Shown in pieces: positions 12,543-24,423 of a stretch of DNA of 64,000 nucleotides (position 1 is its first letter; each line of letters starts with the position of its first letter). A program made the translations under genes and the position numbers. This DNA comes from Sordaria brevicollis. Lineage: Eukaryota; Ascomycota; Sordariomycetes; Sordariales; Sordariaceae. The notes below the pieces were generated by a model. It ran no database searches, had not been told where the DNA came from, and saw nothing but the letters and a program-made list of their open reading frames with translations. The DNA is taken from assembly GCA_033439795.1 (NCBI GenBank), contig JAUTDP010000013.1:1674001-1738000 (forward strand), given 5' to 3'.

Positions 12543-13347
12543 CTGACTGTTATTAGACCCACCTAGCAACCTGCCAGCCTCTCCTAACGGCAGCACTCCA
12601 GAGTCTCGGTACCCATCGCTTCGGAGATTCTGTCTCATGCAAACATCGGTGGCCGGCCCTCTTCTACTATTCCTCTGCCATGCGATTCACATGCGTGACA
12701 CGAGGTGCTGCGGGGTTGTCCTTCGTGTGTTCCGATCCATCGTACCGGAGTTCCAGGTCCTGGGCCAGTCGAAGGAGCAAAAGGATCCGGCTCATCCTCC
12801 TCTGCCTGACGAGAACTTCCCTATTCCCGATGCCACCAAAGCAGAAATCCACCAGTTCCTCGGGACCGACGTTATGAAGGCCGCGATCTCCTCGATGAAT
12901 GATCCTTATTTCGTTGACGCCCAAAAGGACCTTGCGACCCTAATCGCAACAATTCTTGCTCACACTTACGTTGGAGATGACCTCTCGGCATGCAACCCTG
13001 CGCCCCGCCAGATCTTGTGCTCACTGCCGGGTATCAAGGAACAGGAAGTTGATAGGACACTTACTTTCCTGCGACGCCCTGGCACACATTCCCGCCAACA
13101 ACGGGCTGTGATCCTCGACTTGTTGAGAAATGTCAAGAGTGTGAGCATCAGTGAGATGGGCAAGCTCAGAGACCCTAGAGAGGAAGTGGTCAGAAAGGCT
13201 CCCAAGAGGAGCAAGATGGCTCAGAAGTTCATGACGCCCCAGCAGAGCGTCGATACTACAGTGACTGGCACTGAACAGGGGACTGTCAAGAGACAAGCGA
13301 CTCCTGATCTGGAGGGAGTCGCCGGCATGTTCGATGAAGGACACTAA
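8851..13347 (+). CDS. msn5: Karyopherin-beta exportin, MSN5/exportin-5 type
   Basis: This is a nuclear transport receptor of the Msn5/exportin-5/HASTY group, which carries phosphoproteins or RNAs through the pore in a RanGTP-dependent way. I read ten exons: 8851..9702, 9801..9989, 10064..10529, 10584..10705, 10763..10834, 10899..11123, 11197..11300, 11395..11653, 11713..12460 and 12557..13347. All phases join in frame and give 1,275 residues, the size of yeast Msn5. The importin-beta/exportin-1-like N-terminus is clear ([15 protein letters not shown], then [20 protein letters not shown]), followed by HEAT-like helices. Intron 2 has a GC donor (GCAAGT at 9990). Intron 9 contains a run of 43 T. 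The ATG at 8851 is chosen because the longer frame upstream begins only with TTG. Confidence 0.92.
12500..12542 (+). repeat. Poly(T) tract of 43 in intron 9 of msn5
   Basis: An uninterrupted run of T lies 40 nt after the donor at 12461 and 14 nt before the acceptor at 12556. It forms an extreme polypyrimidine tract and may vary in length between isolates. Confidence 0.9.
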
Positions 13348-13993
13348 GCGATGTTGGGCTGGCTAGAGCGTACGTCGTCTCGAGGCTTACCATATCCGTT
13401 ACCTTCTCGTCGAGCTACGCGGTTGAACAATGGCGGCAATGACACGACCCAAATCTCACAAGTAGAGTCTTCCGTGTGATTTTACCAGAGGCCTTGGAAG
13501 CTTCGTTGCTGCCTCCCAACAGCATTGATACTTGATACGTGTCTTAAGACCGCTGGGAATTCTTTCATATAGCGCATGCTGTTTCCATCACAGCGAGCCA
13601 GGCAATACAGCGACCGCCGATGTCATATTCCGTGGGCTCATACTCGATTTGACTTTCCTCACTTGTCCGAAAGGATAAGCTTCGTGGACGAAAACTCTGG
13701 GCTAAGATATAACCCTGGGACCTGAACGGGAAGGCAATGTTATAACTAAGGGAGAAAAGGATTTGGAGAGCGGGTGTGGCTAGCAGTAGAGCTCCCGCGA
13801 TAGTTCACGGATGATGGATGTCATGACCGACTGTCAGATTTCTCGATACAAAGTTCCACTCAAATTTGACTCTTGGATGTCGGCATAGCGGGCAGAATAT
13901 AGGTATATAGAAAAGAAAAGCGACCAGGCCTCCCGGGAATCAACCCTCCGTTAGTTGCGTTTTGGATTGTAAGCGATCTGTGTTGGTTTGAGG
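13348..13993. other. Intergenic, no gene seen
   Basis: This is the 3' flank of the exportin gene. I see only short, unconvincing open frames and no RNA gene. Confidence 0.4.
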
Positions 13994-14786
13994 ATGTCCG
14001 TTCAGTCTGTCGACGGAACCATCACATCTCACCGTCTAACTAAAGGTTCAACAATCACTCAATCTGCCAGTCTTTTGACCCGACACTTCCTTCTAGCACA
14101 CCTACTATATCAACGGGTGAAGATGTGTTAGTCTTTCCCGAGATTTCGGGGAACGGTACAATTGAGCAAAGGAGCCAGTTCAATATTACTACGTTGACTA
14201 ATGGAGCAATAGGGGCGATCTGCAGTGCAATTCCAAACGGGCAAGACTGGGCTAGACCGTGGAGACCCGGGCTGCTAACCCCTGAAGAGCTAATGTCAAC
14301 CATTCATGAACAGCTACCCCCCGCACAACCCATGTCGGGACAATCACGGTGAGATGACGGTCTTGGTAGTCTGAGAGTCTACGCCGGTGATACCATTCAC
14401 GCATCAAACTATGCTCAAACGAGGCTGCCTACCCAGTTCCAACACATCTCAGTTCTCGAAGAGGTAAAAGTGAACAGCTTCATCGGCATTCAGGTGGCAT
14501 CAAGCGCCACTGTGTTTGCGGACCAACCCGGTTCCGAGGTCGAGCCAAACTTGGCGTTGTGGCGTGGGAGTCTAGGAAGTGATAGGCGGTTCTCACTCAG
14601 CCCTGAACTAGAAAGGGGAATTATACCTTTCCGATCAACGTCTTCTAACTACGTAAGCGGCACGTTACTATATTTTCCCCTCCGATATTTTGTTCATTTG
14701 ATGTTGTGCGATGCTCTAGACATCGCCATACCTGCCCTTTCCTGTTCGACAAGTACGGTCGGCTAATACACACATAGAACACGTAA
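13994..14786 (+). pseudogene. Probable broken protein gene, family unknown
   Basis: One plus-strand frame stays open from 14044 to 14652 except for a single TGA at 14350-14352. The residues on both sides look like protein (for example LVFPEISGNGTIEQRSQF before and LRVYAGDTIHASNYAQTRLP after). The frame ends at a donor-like GTAAGC (14653); an acceptor at 14777 would add a two-codon end (AAC ACG TAA). An ATG at 13994 opens a different frame that overlaps to about 14131, so a frameshift plus a nonsense codon would explain the locus. No plausible intron removes the TGA: the nearby GTGAGA has no in-phase acceptor. I do not recognise the family. It could also be a real gene with a sequencing error, or chance. 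Confidence 0.35.
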
Positions 14787-15203
14787 GGTGTCGGCGGTTC
14801 GAAGTGATAGTTATCCCTGGTTCTCGTCGTCTCGAACGGCTCCCAATCACTGTTTCATATAGTGAGTCAGGTCGCCTATTCTTAACCGCGAAGAGATACA
14901 GAAGACAGCCTCGCTTCCCGGGATACGTGAACTATCAAAGAGCACCCATATCTCATTTACTGGACCCCTCGGAGGCCAAAGAATCATCAGCTACTTGGAC
15001 CCTTCAACGGTTATTAGTTCTAGCGAGTATCATTTACTCTCTCCGGCGCTTACCTCCGCTTAACTCCCGTCGGCATACCCGGCTCCCAGCCGCACTCTAT
15101 TCAGACAGATCAACACGGGAAAGCAGCACCCTATTGCTCCTTCCGGTACTTTATCGACCAAGTCCCGGCGGGGAGAGAGCCAGCTTACAACTACTGTGTG
15201 ACC
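14787..15203. other. Upstream region of the Zn2Cys6 gene
   Basis: About 0.4 kb directly upstream of the transcription factor ATG presumably holds its promoter and leader. No coding signal is seen. Confidence 0.4.
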
Positions 15204-17240
15204 ATGGTTTACCTCGGAAAACCGTCCAAGGGCTGTCAAGTGTGCCGCACCCGAAGAATCAAGGTAAGTTGAGGATATATCTGTGCGATGGACCTGACCA
15301 CAGTCACAGCAGCTGACCACGCGGCGTAACTTGCTGCTGCTCGCGTCGTTATTCAGTGCGATGAAACAAAGCCGACATGCAACCAATGTCTCAAGGCAAG
15401 GAGACAATGTCCGGGATACAAAGATGATTTCGATCTAGTGTTCCGTAATGTCACCAAAGCAACAGAGAGAAGGGTTCAGAGAGCCAACAAGAAGGGAAAA
15501 CAAAAACAAGCAGCAGCAGCAGCAGCAGCAGGAAGGAGTGGTTCTAGCTCTGGGTCAGGCTCTGCCTCGAGGCCATATCCGAGTCCTGGAGCATCGCCGT
15601 CAGCATCGCCGACATCATCCTCGTCACGCATGTCAATATCCTCATCATCTAGTGTTGACGGGGAACACCAGTTTTCTCTCAACTCTGCGGCGCGGAAAAC
15701 AGTCAAGTCACCGTTCGAGCTTGCCGTCATACCAGCAATCCAGATCCCCACCGAGACCAAGGCGTCATGCCACTTTGTGTCCAACTTTGTGCTCATCCCG
15801 CGTCAGGGGACGACGAGAGGGTTTATGGACTATCTGATCCCGCTCATGAAAACCGAAACCATCTCATCGGCACCCCATCTTCAGCACGCATTCAACGCAT
15901 GCGCGCTGGCTTCACTGGGAAACAGGGTCAAGAGCGTCGGGACCGACTTCGCGGCAGCCTCACATGGGGAATACGCGAAAGCCCTGAGAACCACCCAGGC
16001 TGCGTTGCAGGACCCGGTCAAGTGCACATCTGATTCGGTTTTGGCTACCGTGTTGCTTTTGGGCATGTTCGAGAACATCACGGCAAAGAAACTGGGCGAG
16101 TTTGCGTGGGGATCCCATGTCGAAGGGGCAATTCAACTCGTCAAGGCCCGAGGAAAGAAACAACTACAGACGCAGACCGGACTACAGTTGTTCATTGCCG
16201 TACGAACACAGCAGGTAAGACAAGTTGAGATTATATAAACTGGTCACTCTATAGGACTTGACTAACCGCCGTCTCCCAGATTATCCACGCCTTAACCTCC
16301 GGCAGCCCCCCAGTCATGGCCGTGGACGAATGGCTAGACAGCGCCGTCAACGACTTCTACGCCGCCCACTGCCAACGTCTCAACCTCCAAACCAGCGAGC
16401 TCCGCGCCGAAGTAACGCACATCATGACGCACGGCACCACCGCCGCCTCTCCCAACTCCCCCTTCTCCCCCTCCTCCCCTAACGCCCCTCCCCCGCCCTT
16501 AACCTACGAACAACGCACCGCCCGGATCCTCTCTCTCATGCGCCGCTCCCAAGACCTCGACCGCGCCATCGTCGACTGGATGGACTCCCTCCCGGCACAC
16601 TGGCGCTACCGGACTTTGTGCTGGCAAAACTACGTCGCCAACACGGACTACGCGCACGCCGACGTGTTCCCCGGCCGCGTGGACGTGTACACGGACGTGT
16701 GGATCGCGTCCATGTGGAACATGGCGCGCGTGACGAGGCTGATCCTCGCTAGCATCACGGTCCGGTGCGCCGCGTGGGCTTGCTCCCCCGTGGATTACCG
16801 TACCACGCCCGAGTACGCGCATAGTGCGCGGGTGTGCGCCGAGGTGATTGGTGATGTGTTGGCTAGCGTGCCGTATCATTTGGGGTGGCATCATCGGACT
16901 AAGGGGAAGAGAAGAAGAAATCAAAGTCAGAAGAAGAGGAAGGGGAGGAGTCAATGGGATAGTGCTGGTGATGCCACGGAGGAGGAGGATGATGATTATG
17001 ATGAGACGGAAGATGACGAAGATGGATTTGACGAGGAACAAAAGCTGTCTGGGTTTGGATGTGGTGAGGATGAGAACGGGACGAAGGGGTTGGCTGGATA
17101 TTTCCTGACGTGGCCGTTGGCGTGTGTCATGGGACAGGATTACTTGACGGAGGATCAGAGGACGTGGGTGAGAGGGAGGTTGAGGTATATCGGCGAGGAG
17201 TTGGGGGTGAGATATGCTTTGATACTGGCACAGGTAAGTT

Positions 17241-17295
<55 letters not shown>

Positions 17296-17715
17296 CCATT
17301 TTGCTCCGTCGAAGGTCCTTGAAGGTTTGAGTACTCACTCTCCGGTCAACAGCTACAAGTACGCATCCCGTCCATGCTCATCCGCCGCGACGGTCTCATG
17401 GCCCAACCCTACCCCAACGCTCAAGATTTCCATCGTCTTTTGACCTCAGCGAGAAAGTCACCGCCCATTGTGCCCGGATACTCGCTCAATCCAATACAGG
17501 AAAGAGAGAGAATGCAGATGGAGTTCATGGAGATGAAGAAGAAGGAGCTGCTGGCGAAAGCAACTGGCGCGGCAGGGAAGGAAGGGCGATATGATAGTGA
17601 GACCTCGAATAAGTCCGGTGAGCGGGGAGCAGGCGGGAAAAGCAGCGATAGCGAGGAGAGACGAGAGGATGAAGAGAAAGTTATGGTTGTCGCGAGGAAG
17701 TGGCTTACTGTTTAA
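15204..17715 (+). CDS. Zn2Cys6 binuclear-cluster transcription factor
   Basis: A fungal-specific transcription regulator of 744 residues in four exons: 15204..15263, 15357..16214, 16280..17233 and 17353..17715, all joining in phase 0. The Gal4-type cluster at residues about 10-37 is complete, with C-x2-C-x6-C-x6-C-x2-C-x6-C (CQVCRTRRIK, then CDETKPTCNQC). The first intron falls exactly before the third cysteine. An Ala/Ser/Gly-rich linker follows, then a middle region typical of the fungal transcription-factor domain. Exon 3 encodes a basic patch (KRRRNQSQKKRKGR) directly followed by a long Asp/Glu-rich stretch. The last exon has a Met/Glu/Lys-rich probable coiled coil. Intron 3 contains 53 consecutive T. 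The regulated pathway cannot be inferred; neighbouring genes are housekeeping. An AATAAA lies at 17822. Confidence 0.9.
17243..17295 (+). repeat. Poly(T) tract of 53 in intron 3 of the Zn2Cys6 gene
   Basis: A perfect run of T begins 9 nt after the donor at 17234, inside a 119-bp intron. It occupies close to half the intron. Confidence 0.9.
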
Positions 17716-18102
17716 GCAAGAGGGGGAGGAGGATGATTGATGGTCCAGACGATCAGAGCGGCGGCTGATGTGTGAGGAGACCCTTCGATATATGTAGTAG
17801 TAGAATATAGAAAGTAATGTAAATAAAGCAACACCAGCGTCGCAAATGTTATGTATGTATGTGTAACCGTCATAATGTTTCCCATGCTCATCCGCGTTAT
17901 GTGTATGATGCGATGCTCTTCCCCGTCCTTCACTCTTATGAACTTTTCCTTCCAAAACTCTAGAAAGTCACGTTTTATCCTGATATAGACAATGAATGCA
18001 AAATAACACACAGACATATGGACTCCGCCCAAGCCGGCTCAATCCAAAATCCCATCTGGAAATGCTTCACCATTGACCCGATGTTCTCTTTTTCTTCTGC
18101 AT
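17716..18102. other. Convergent 3' region
   Basis: The 3' ends of the Zn2Cys6 gene (plus) and the APH-like gene (minus) meet here. AATAAA at 17822 could serve polyadenylation of the plus-strand gene. Confidence 0.45.
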
Positions 18103-19827
18103 TCACTCCCTCTCCTCCTCACTTCCTGCACTCTTCGCCCTCTTAGCCGGACTCATATCCCCACTCGGCCTATGATGCAACTTTTTTTTGGCCAGCACAC
18201 TATCGCTACTCCTATTGCCATCCTTCACGCCAAGTAATAGGGACCGAGCACTAACCACAGGCGAGGATTTGTTGCTGCCTAGAAGGTGTTGGTTTTGCTT
18301 TTTGGTGGTCCCAGCGGATGATGAACAAGACGAGGAAGAGGGCGAATTGCCGTGAGAAGGGAGGCTAGGCAAAGACAAGCTCAAGTTAGAGACGGGCATT
18401 GCAGTCTCTAACCTGTTCAAAGCCTCGGTGAGCTTTTTGCGGGCTTCTAGCTCTCGGTTGGTGCTTAGCGAGCTTGGGGTAGAGGAGGTGGTGGTCCCGG
18501 TTCCGGACGCGGACGGGGAAGAGCAGGTGGAAGGTGGTTGGGACGACCGGGGTCGGTAGAACTCTTTGACTATGCAGAGCGCTGCGTGGTAAACTTGGTA
18601 TAGCAAAAGGCGGATGCCGGCGTTGGGGAGATCTTCGATCACGGAGGAGATGTCGTCGCTGGCGGTAGGTTGTGGTGGTGGAGGTGGTGGCGGACTGGAT
18701 ACTACCGGTGGTAGTGTGGTTTGTTCGGTGATGGCTGTGATGGACATGACTCCTGTGTTGGTGCTATGGTGGGTGCTGACGCTTGTGTTTCTACTGCTGC
18801 TGCCGCCGCTGATATCTGTAGAAGGACCGGTTTCGAAACCTTCCATGAAGGATTCTGAGACGCCGTCGCTAAAGACGGTGGCCAAGAGGGGATCACCGAA
18901 AACGCAGTTGCTCCAATCTTGAAGACCGCTGGGCGTCAGTTGTCGTTCAATGTCCATATTCTCCGATGATGTTGTAGTTGGTTGCGGTGCTGCCATGTAG
19001 TTGACATAGCCATTTGTACTTGCTGGCTTTGTTGCTCTCTCCACGGAGACCAAGGTGTTTGTATCATCAGCCAAATCAACGACCACCAGCCTTGGTACCT
19101 TGACCTCGTTGAGCAAGTGCGCAAACCGTCTGAAATGCCTTCTTATCGGCGAGTAAGCCATTGTTACTGCCATGTCCTCGCCGTCTCGCAGAATGCCTTC
19201 TAATAGTGACTGAAAGGCGGTTGACCAGTTCTTTGCTCCATCGGCTGCCATCAAACCGCCTTCCCCGAACCCAGCGCTCTTGTCCCCAAGCTCCATCCCC
19301 GGGAATTTAGGAACCACAGCGGCCACGGGGCCAAACCTTCCAGACGGTGACGTTATTGATGAAAGGGATCGATAAAGTTGACCGAGGTGCTTATCCAGAC
19401 GTTGACGTTCCAAAGAACTGGGGGGAGAAGGCAACAACGCAATAGGAACGCCATGCTGATGTTCGAAGACGTTGTATGCTGACCCTAGCTCGACAGGACC
19501 ATGACTTGATGCGTGCAGGAGGGTCGGGAGAAATCTCTGGAGTATCGGATATGTGAGTCTCGTCGAGTGGTTTCTGGCAATAGCCTCCCTGAGCCATCGA
19601 ACCGTTGCCGCTTCCGAGGCTAATATAGATTGTTCATGCCTTAGAAGTCTGAAGAGGGCTTGTGGCGTGAGTGAGAGGAGAACGGTTTTACCGTCCGATA
19701 GGTTGACTTCGAATATCCTCTGCGGTCTAAGGGAAGCAATCGGTCGCAAGCTGTGGACCGTTACGTGGCTGGGCACGATTCCGCTGAGGGCAGCCTGTAC
19801 CGACTGTTCTGATGGTTGTCGACACAT
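18103..19827 (-). CDS. APH/choline-kinase-fold protein, likely inactive
   Basis: One exon runs from the ATG at 19827 to the stop at 18103 (574 residues). The frame extends upstream to 19917, but only to a TTG, so a small upstream exon cannot be excluded. The N-terminal half resembles aminoglycoside-phosphotransferase-fold kinases: RIFEVNLSDGKTVLLSLTP as a nucleotide-binding sheet, then RHEQSILASEAATVRWLRE as the helix carrying the glutamate, and later DWSNCVFGDPLLATVF as the metal-binding segment. The expected HGDxxxxN catalytic loop appears as LVVVDLADDTNTLV, without the His-Gly-Asp triad. I therefore infer a pseudokinase-like protein. The C-terminal 250 residues are Ser/Thr/Pro-rich and end in a basic tail (KKKLHHRPSGDMSPAKRAK), possibly a nuclear signal. 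The family assignment is by motif only. Confidence 0.72.
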   Translation of the reverse strand: MCRQPSEQSVQAALSGIVPSHVTVHSLRPIASLRPQRIFEVNLSDGKTVLLSLTPQALFRLLRHEQSILASEAATVRWLREAIARNHSTRLTYPILQRFLPTLLHASSHGPVELGSAYNVFEHQHGVPIALLPSPPSSLERQRLDKHLGQLYRSLSSITSPSGRFGPVAAVVPKFPGMELGDKSAGFGEGGLMAADGAKNWSTAFQSLLEGILRDGEDMAVTMAYSPIRRHFRRFAHLLNEVKVPRLVVVDLADDTNTLVSVERATKPASTNGYVNYMAAPQPTTTSSENMDIERQLTPSGLQDWSNCVFGDPLLATVFSDGVSESFMEGFETGPSTDISGGSSSRNTSVSTHHSTNTGVMSITAITEQTTLPPVVSSPPPPPPPQPTASDDISSVIEDLPNAGIRLLLYQVYHAALCIVKEFYRPRSSQPPSTCSSPSASGTGTTTSSTPSSLSTNRELEARKKLTEALNRLETAMPVSNLSLSLPSLPSHGNSPSSSSCSSSAGTTKKQNQHLLGSNKSSPVVSARSLLLGVKDGNRSSDSVLAKKKLHHRPSGDMSPAKRAKSAGSEEERE

Positions 19828-22025
19828 GGTAGAAATGCTGAGAAAGAGTTGTTCCAAGAAGAGCAAAGAAGATGTGGACGAAGCAGGTGCTACTTGAAGG
19901 TTTGAGACGGGGAACAACTGTCAAAGACAGTCATATATCTCTTGGCTCCAACAACACTGCGGCCAAAGCGATCTTCTCAGGGAACAGCAGCTAGGTAAGT
20001 ATATGGAGCCTGCGTACTTGTATACTCCTGGTGATGTGTGGAGACGTACGTAGTAGAGACCGAAAGGTACTGTGGTACTTGAGGCTTGTTTTGGTTGGGA
20101 AAGGGGGCCGGAAATATCCGCTCGGCGATGGGCAATGACAGAGTTGGCCAAGCGTGTTGGATCTCTTGTACTAATACTCAACAACAACTAGTCGGCATTT
20201 GGTATTGTAGATCGAGATGAATGGCATGTGATGATACCCGGTGATGGTGCTAAAGATAGGAGAGCGGATCAACTGTTGTCTGTCCAGTCTCTTTTTCTCG
20301 TTTTCTCAGACTAGGTATTTGGCCGCGAAAGTGTTTTGTCACGGTGTCAACCCATTCTTGTTTCCTTTCTCTTTTGCCTTTTTTTTGGTGCTGATATGGT
20401 TGGCCGAAGTTGACGGATTGACCGCCGTGAGAGAAGAAACTTGGAGGATGAGGGAATGAAACAGGCTTCTGTTGGCTTTTAGCTACCCACTAGGAAGAGT
20501 AGGCGTGAACCTGAGCCAAAGAGTCCGTTTACACATGCCCTTTACGGGCAAGACCCATAGCCCATATGTCCGTCAGCTCGGTAGCAAGCTGGAATCAAGA
20601 ATGGGATAGACAGGTCCTTGCCAACAGGTACCAGGCCGTTCCGCATAAGGGAAGCGGCCCGGACGAAGAAAGGACCAAGAATGGGTCGGCGGACTGACTA
20701 GCAGCGTTTCATCACTTGCGGTGGTCCCTGTACCTGGTATCAGACACAAAGAAGATGGCAATCCCGCCGATACATGGGAAATCCCATCCTGCAAATCTGT
20801 CAGGTAGTGTTGTAAGTCCATGTGTGCTGTACATACAGTACGAATACGAGTGTGCTTGGTGAGCGTAGGAGGGTACATACCCATATATTCTGCGGACCAC
20901 TGTCCACACAGCGCCTAGCTGAAATGGGAGCCTTTACACTTTTTGTTGGGTCGTGACAAAGTCTGTTCCAACAGTCTGACTTTTCCACCTGAAGCATCCG
21001 GGAATATGGTTCCTTCCTTGATCATCCTCCCTGTCTCCGGGCAAAATGAGCATGAAAAAGAGGCTAAATTGGAGGGTAAGACTCCAGCTCCATTGAGCGC
21101 TTTTCTTTGCTTGTACATGTAACGTGTTAGAGAGGGCCAGATGGACTGCCTAACTTGGGTCGTGGTAGATGGAGCATCGCCAAGCACAGTTCCGGTGGAG
21201 CAATGGTGTCGGACTGGCGAATGAGGCCTCGAGAGAAGCGAGAACGAAGACTACCCGCGCAGAATATCGACGGACGGGAAATGGGTGTAAGAAAACCCGG
21301 AGTGCCGGTCCAGTGTCCAGTGTCCAGTGTCTATTGACCACCGCCATATCGACGGTCGAACAGTACCGTGCTGTAACACAATGAGATCCAATGGCATGGC
21401 TACCCGGGTTTGGAAGAGATGGCCTGTGTTACCTAGTTCTACACATCAGTCTGACCGTGTTGGCAGTCTTATCAGTGAATGGATAGGCGGATGCTTGATG
21501 GCTTGGCAGCAGTTACCGTGAGGATTAAAATCGACGGTGTTTGCTGTCTGGCACTCTGGGTTTCCATCACGCAACCGGCTCTTGTTAGCTACCTCTAGTC
21601 CTTGCTCATATCCGCTCGGGTGCGGCTGACAATTTTGGACGACGCCCTAGAAGCCCAACCCATGGCAACGCTACTTGCTACTAGGCCATGTACGGTATGT
21701 ACCTCTACCTTGGTCCTTGATTGCTTGTTTCGCTTGTAAAGGAAGTCCGAGGAAAAAAACTGGAAGCAAGCAGGAAAGCCCTTGGAGTTTCCTTGATGGA
21801 AGTAGCCGCGGCTTCGGTAGTCGACGCCACCTCGCTATGGGAGCACATCAACTGGACAATCCGGGACGACGCATGTGAGGAAGAGGGTTGCCAAGGGAGC
21901 GAGTAACAAGGGAGACCACAGGGTCGGGCCGGAAGAGAAAAACGTGGTGGGACTGGGGGAACAAAGAAGGTATCGAAGGGTCTAAGGGAGACGGAAGCAT
22001 GAGGGAAGCTCGGAATTTGTCATGA

Positions 22026-22056
22026 AGTGAATGGTGAATGGTGAATGGTGAATGGT
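22026..22056 (+). repeat. Heptanucleotide repeat GTGAATG, about four copies
   Basis: The unit GTGAATG repeats in tandem directly before the pentanucleotide array, separated from it by about 25 bp. Confidence 0.8.
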
Positions 22057-22079
22057 GGTCAGCCAGTTTCAAGCCCCGG

Positions 22080-22122
22080 GTGAGGTGAGGTGAGGTGAGG
22101 TGAGGTGAGGTAAGGTGAGGTG
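22080..22122 (+). repeat. Pentanucleotide repeat GGTGA, about eight copies
   Basis: The motif GGTGA (AGGTG register) repeats in tandem with one G-to-A variant (GGTAA). This is a short minisatellite in non-coding sequence. Confidence 0.85.
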
Positions 22123-24423
22123 ACTGGTGAGTCGACGTGAGGCCATCATCATGATGGCGGCGGGCAAGATGGGGCGGGGATAGGCCGGACAGAAAGAGTG
22201 TTGCTTCAGAAGTGTCAGTCTGAGACCGAGACCTGGGTGAAGAGCGGAAGCCACACGCCAGAAAGCAAAGTGATGAAGCAGTCAAGGCCAAACAAGCGAG
22301 ACGGGAAATTGCTGATTGGCCAGCTGTTAAGCGAAAACGCCGGATTGGGAAGGGCCACGAGCCCGCGGAACAGAACAAGCGAGAGACAGGACCGAGACAG
22401 GCGACAAGGCACGCTACACTTGACAAAATTGTAAACTTCAAGAGTCTTATGCCTCAGCGGGAGATGTATAGTAGGTTTCAGGCATCACGTTCCCTCCTGC
22501 AGTGGTGGCTGTTCAGTTTCTTTGCTCCTTTTACCCTCACAAGCACTCGCAAGTTAACCACCTTCCTAAAATGGCAGTGTGATTCGGAGATATTGAACAA
22601 TGGTTCTGGATATTGCATACCTCTAGAGCTTGGAGTAGTAATGTAATGTACCAACTCAGCCACGCCCTTGGGTCACGGTACTGTAGGCATCCTCAATGTT
22701 GGGAGATATTATCAATATCGGACATGCCCCGAAACGGTGGACAACAAGCGAGGCCATTCCCGAGTCCATCTCGGTCTCCAATCTTGGGGATCTGGGATTC
22801 CCTGGGAAATCGACCACTCACTGACAGCGAGCTAACCCCGAGCCAGCAAAGTGCCCGTGCTGTGCTACCGTCTTCCCGCTCCCTCTCAAGACTCTATTGT
22901 ATAGAGGTATGGTAGACCCTTCAAACATGGAATTGTAGCGAGTCCGAACAGCCACAACCCTAACCCGAAATGTCAAAGGGACCGAAAGAGGCTTTAAGCC
23001 ACCAATACCTCTTAACACCCGACTGTCAGCATGGAGTTGGAAATAGCTGGAGGTATGCTGCTGTAGGCCAGGACGCCAGGTTGATCGCAAAATGAACCTC
23101 GGGCCCCAAGATCCGTCGTGTCGAGAAAGCGCGCAAATCACCAATTGCATTGCTGCCACTCGTCAAATTTGTCTGGAATAGGGCTTAGCGTTTGTCATGA
23201 CCCCCGGGCCTTGCATGCCTGCTTGTGACACTGCTACCTTGCGCTGTAACTTTGAGGATGGTGTTTTTTTTTGTGGCCTGTGAGCGTTGCATGTCAACCA
23301 CCGGAGATAATTCTCCTACTGATCAGCAGCACGCTGCGCCCAACATCAAGCGCTGAAGATCATGGAATCCTGCAGTGTAGCCTCACCCGGACAATGGACC
23401 TGTGATTGATGGCGCAAGTCTATCTTTCATGAAGTGTACATACTTTCGAGGTGTGGACGTGACTTCCTGATGACAACCTCGGGAAACAACGCAGAACTAC
23501 ATGATAGGTTTCGATGAGGAAATTGAAGGAGCTTCACTCAGTGTTGTTGAGTTCACAAGAAACGGGAGTACCGTATACCATAGTATTGCCGGAGACAGTC
23601 TACACTACTAGCAAAACCTAGTTACTGTAGGAATCCATATGTATGGGACTTATCACTTGTACTAGTTGCGCTAGTACATAAGTCACAAAAGAGACAAAAA
23701 AAAAAAAAAAAAAATCCTTCTTGTCCCCGAAAACGAACGGACGAAAAAGGATCCCACGTTGGTCTCAAATCGGCAAATCCTGCAGATTCTATAGGCACGT
23801 TTCGAAAGTCCACATTTCTTCGCATCAGATGGATCTCACCGACTTCCCCGGAAAGCGAACTAGAGCAACCTATTGACTGTACCAAGAAGGGAAACCCACT
23901 CGTCAAACATTGTCCAGCTGCCTCTTCGGGTGCAAAGTAGCGAGCGAATCTCTGTGAAAAAGCGAGAAATACTGATCGTGATAGCTTCGTTGACAGCTGA
24001 CAAAGCCTCTTAGCTTTGCCGCTCTCCAGTACCATTTCGAGGCAGCAACTACCGATATGAACACACTCCCACTTTCATCACACACAGAAAGATGCCACGA
24101 TTCTTGAGTTTCTGGCGGCCGGGCATCTCGCTATGATTCTCGCTTGTTTCCACCTCCTCAAGAGACAACAAAAATAAAACGATCCATTCAGCTTCCTTCT
24201 GATTATTCCACATGCTGCTCCTCATTATTTTACGTGTAGGCACTATGTATGTCTCACCTCAAAACAGCCGCCGAGCCCGCAAGACAGCAAGTACGGTACT
24301 TATGGAACCAACCCCGACCCCGCTCCCCGTTCCCCGCTGCTGCCGCCGCCACCGAAAAGTCTCCGGGCCCGGTGGTCGGTCTTGGCCACTGACCCCATCT
24401 CCCCGAGTTCCCGAACCCGCGCT

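Larger units (their letters stand above)
19828..24423. other. 4.6-kb gene-free stretch
   Basis: I find no convincing protein gene, tRNA or 5S rRNA in this interval. It lies upstream of the APH-like gene and downstream of TAN1. It contains simple repeats at 22029-22055 and 22080-22122, a GT-to-CA flavoured block near 21300-21340 with a triple CCAGTGT, and A or T runs (for example 23697-23714). It may be a long regulatory region or hold non-coding transcripts; the sequence alone does not show which. Confidence 0.45.
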
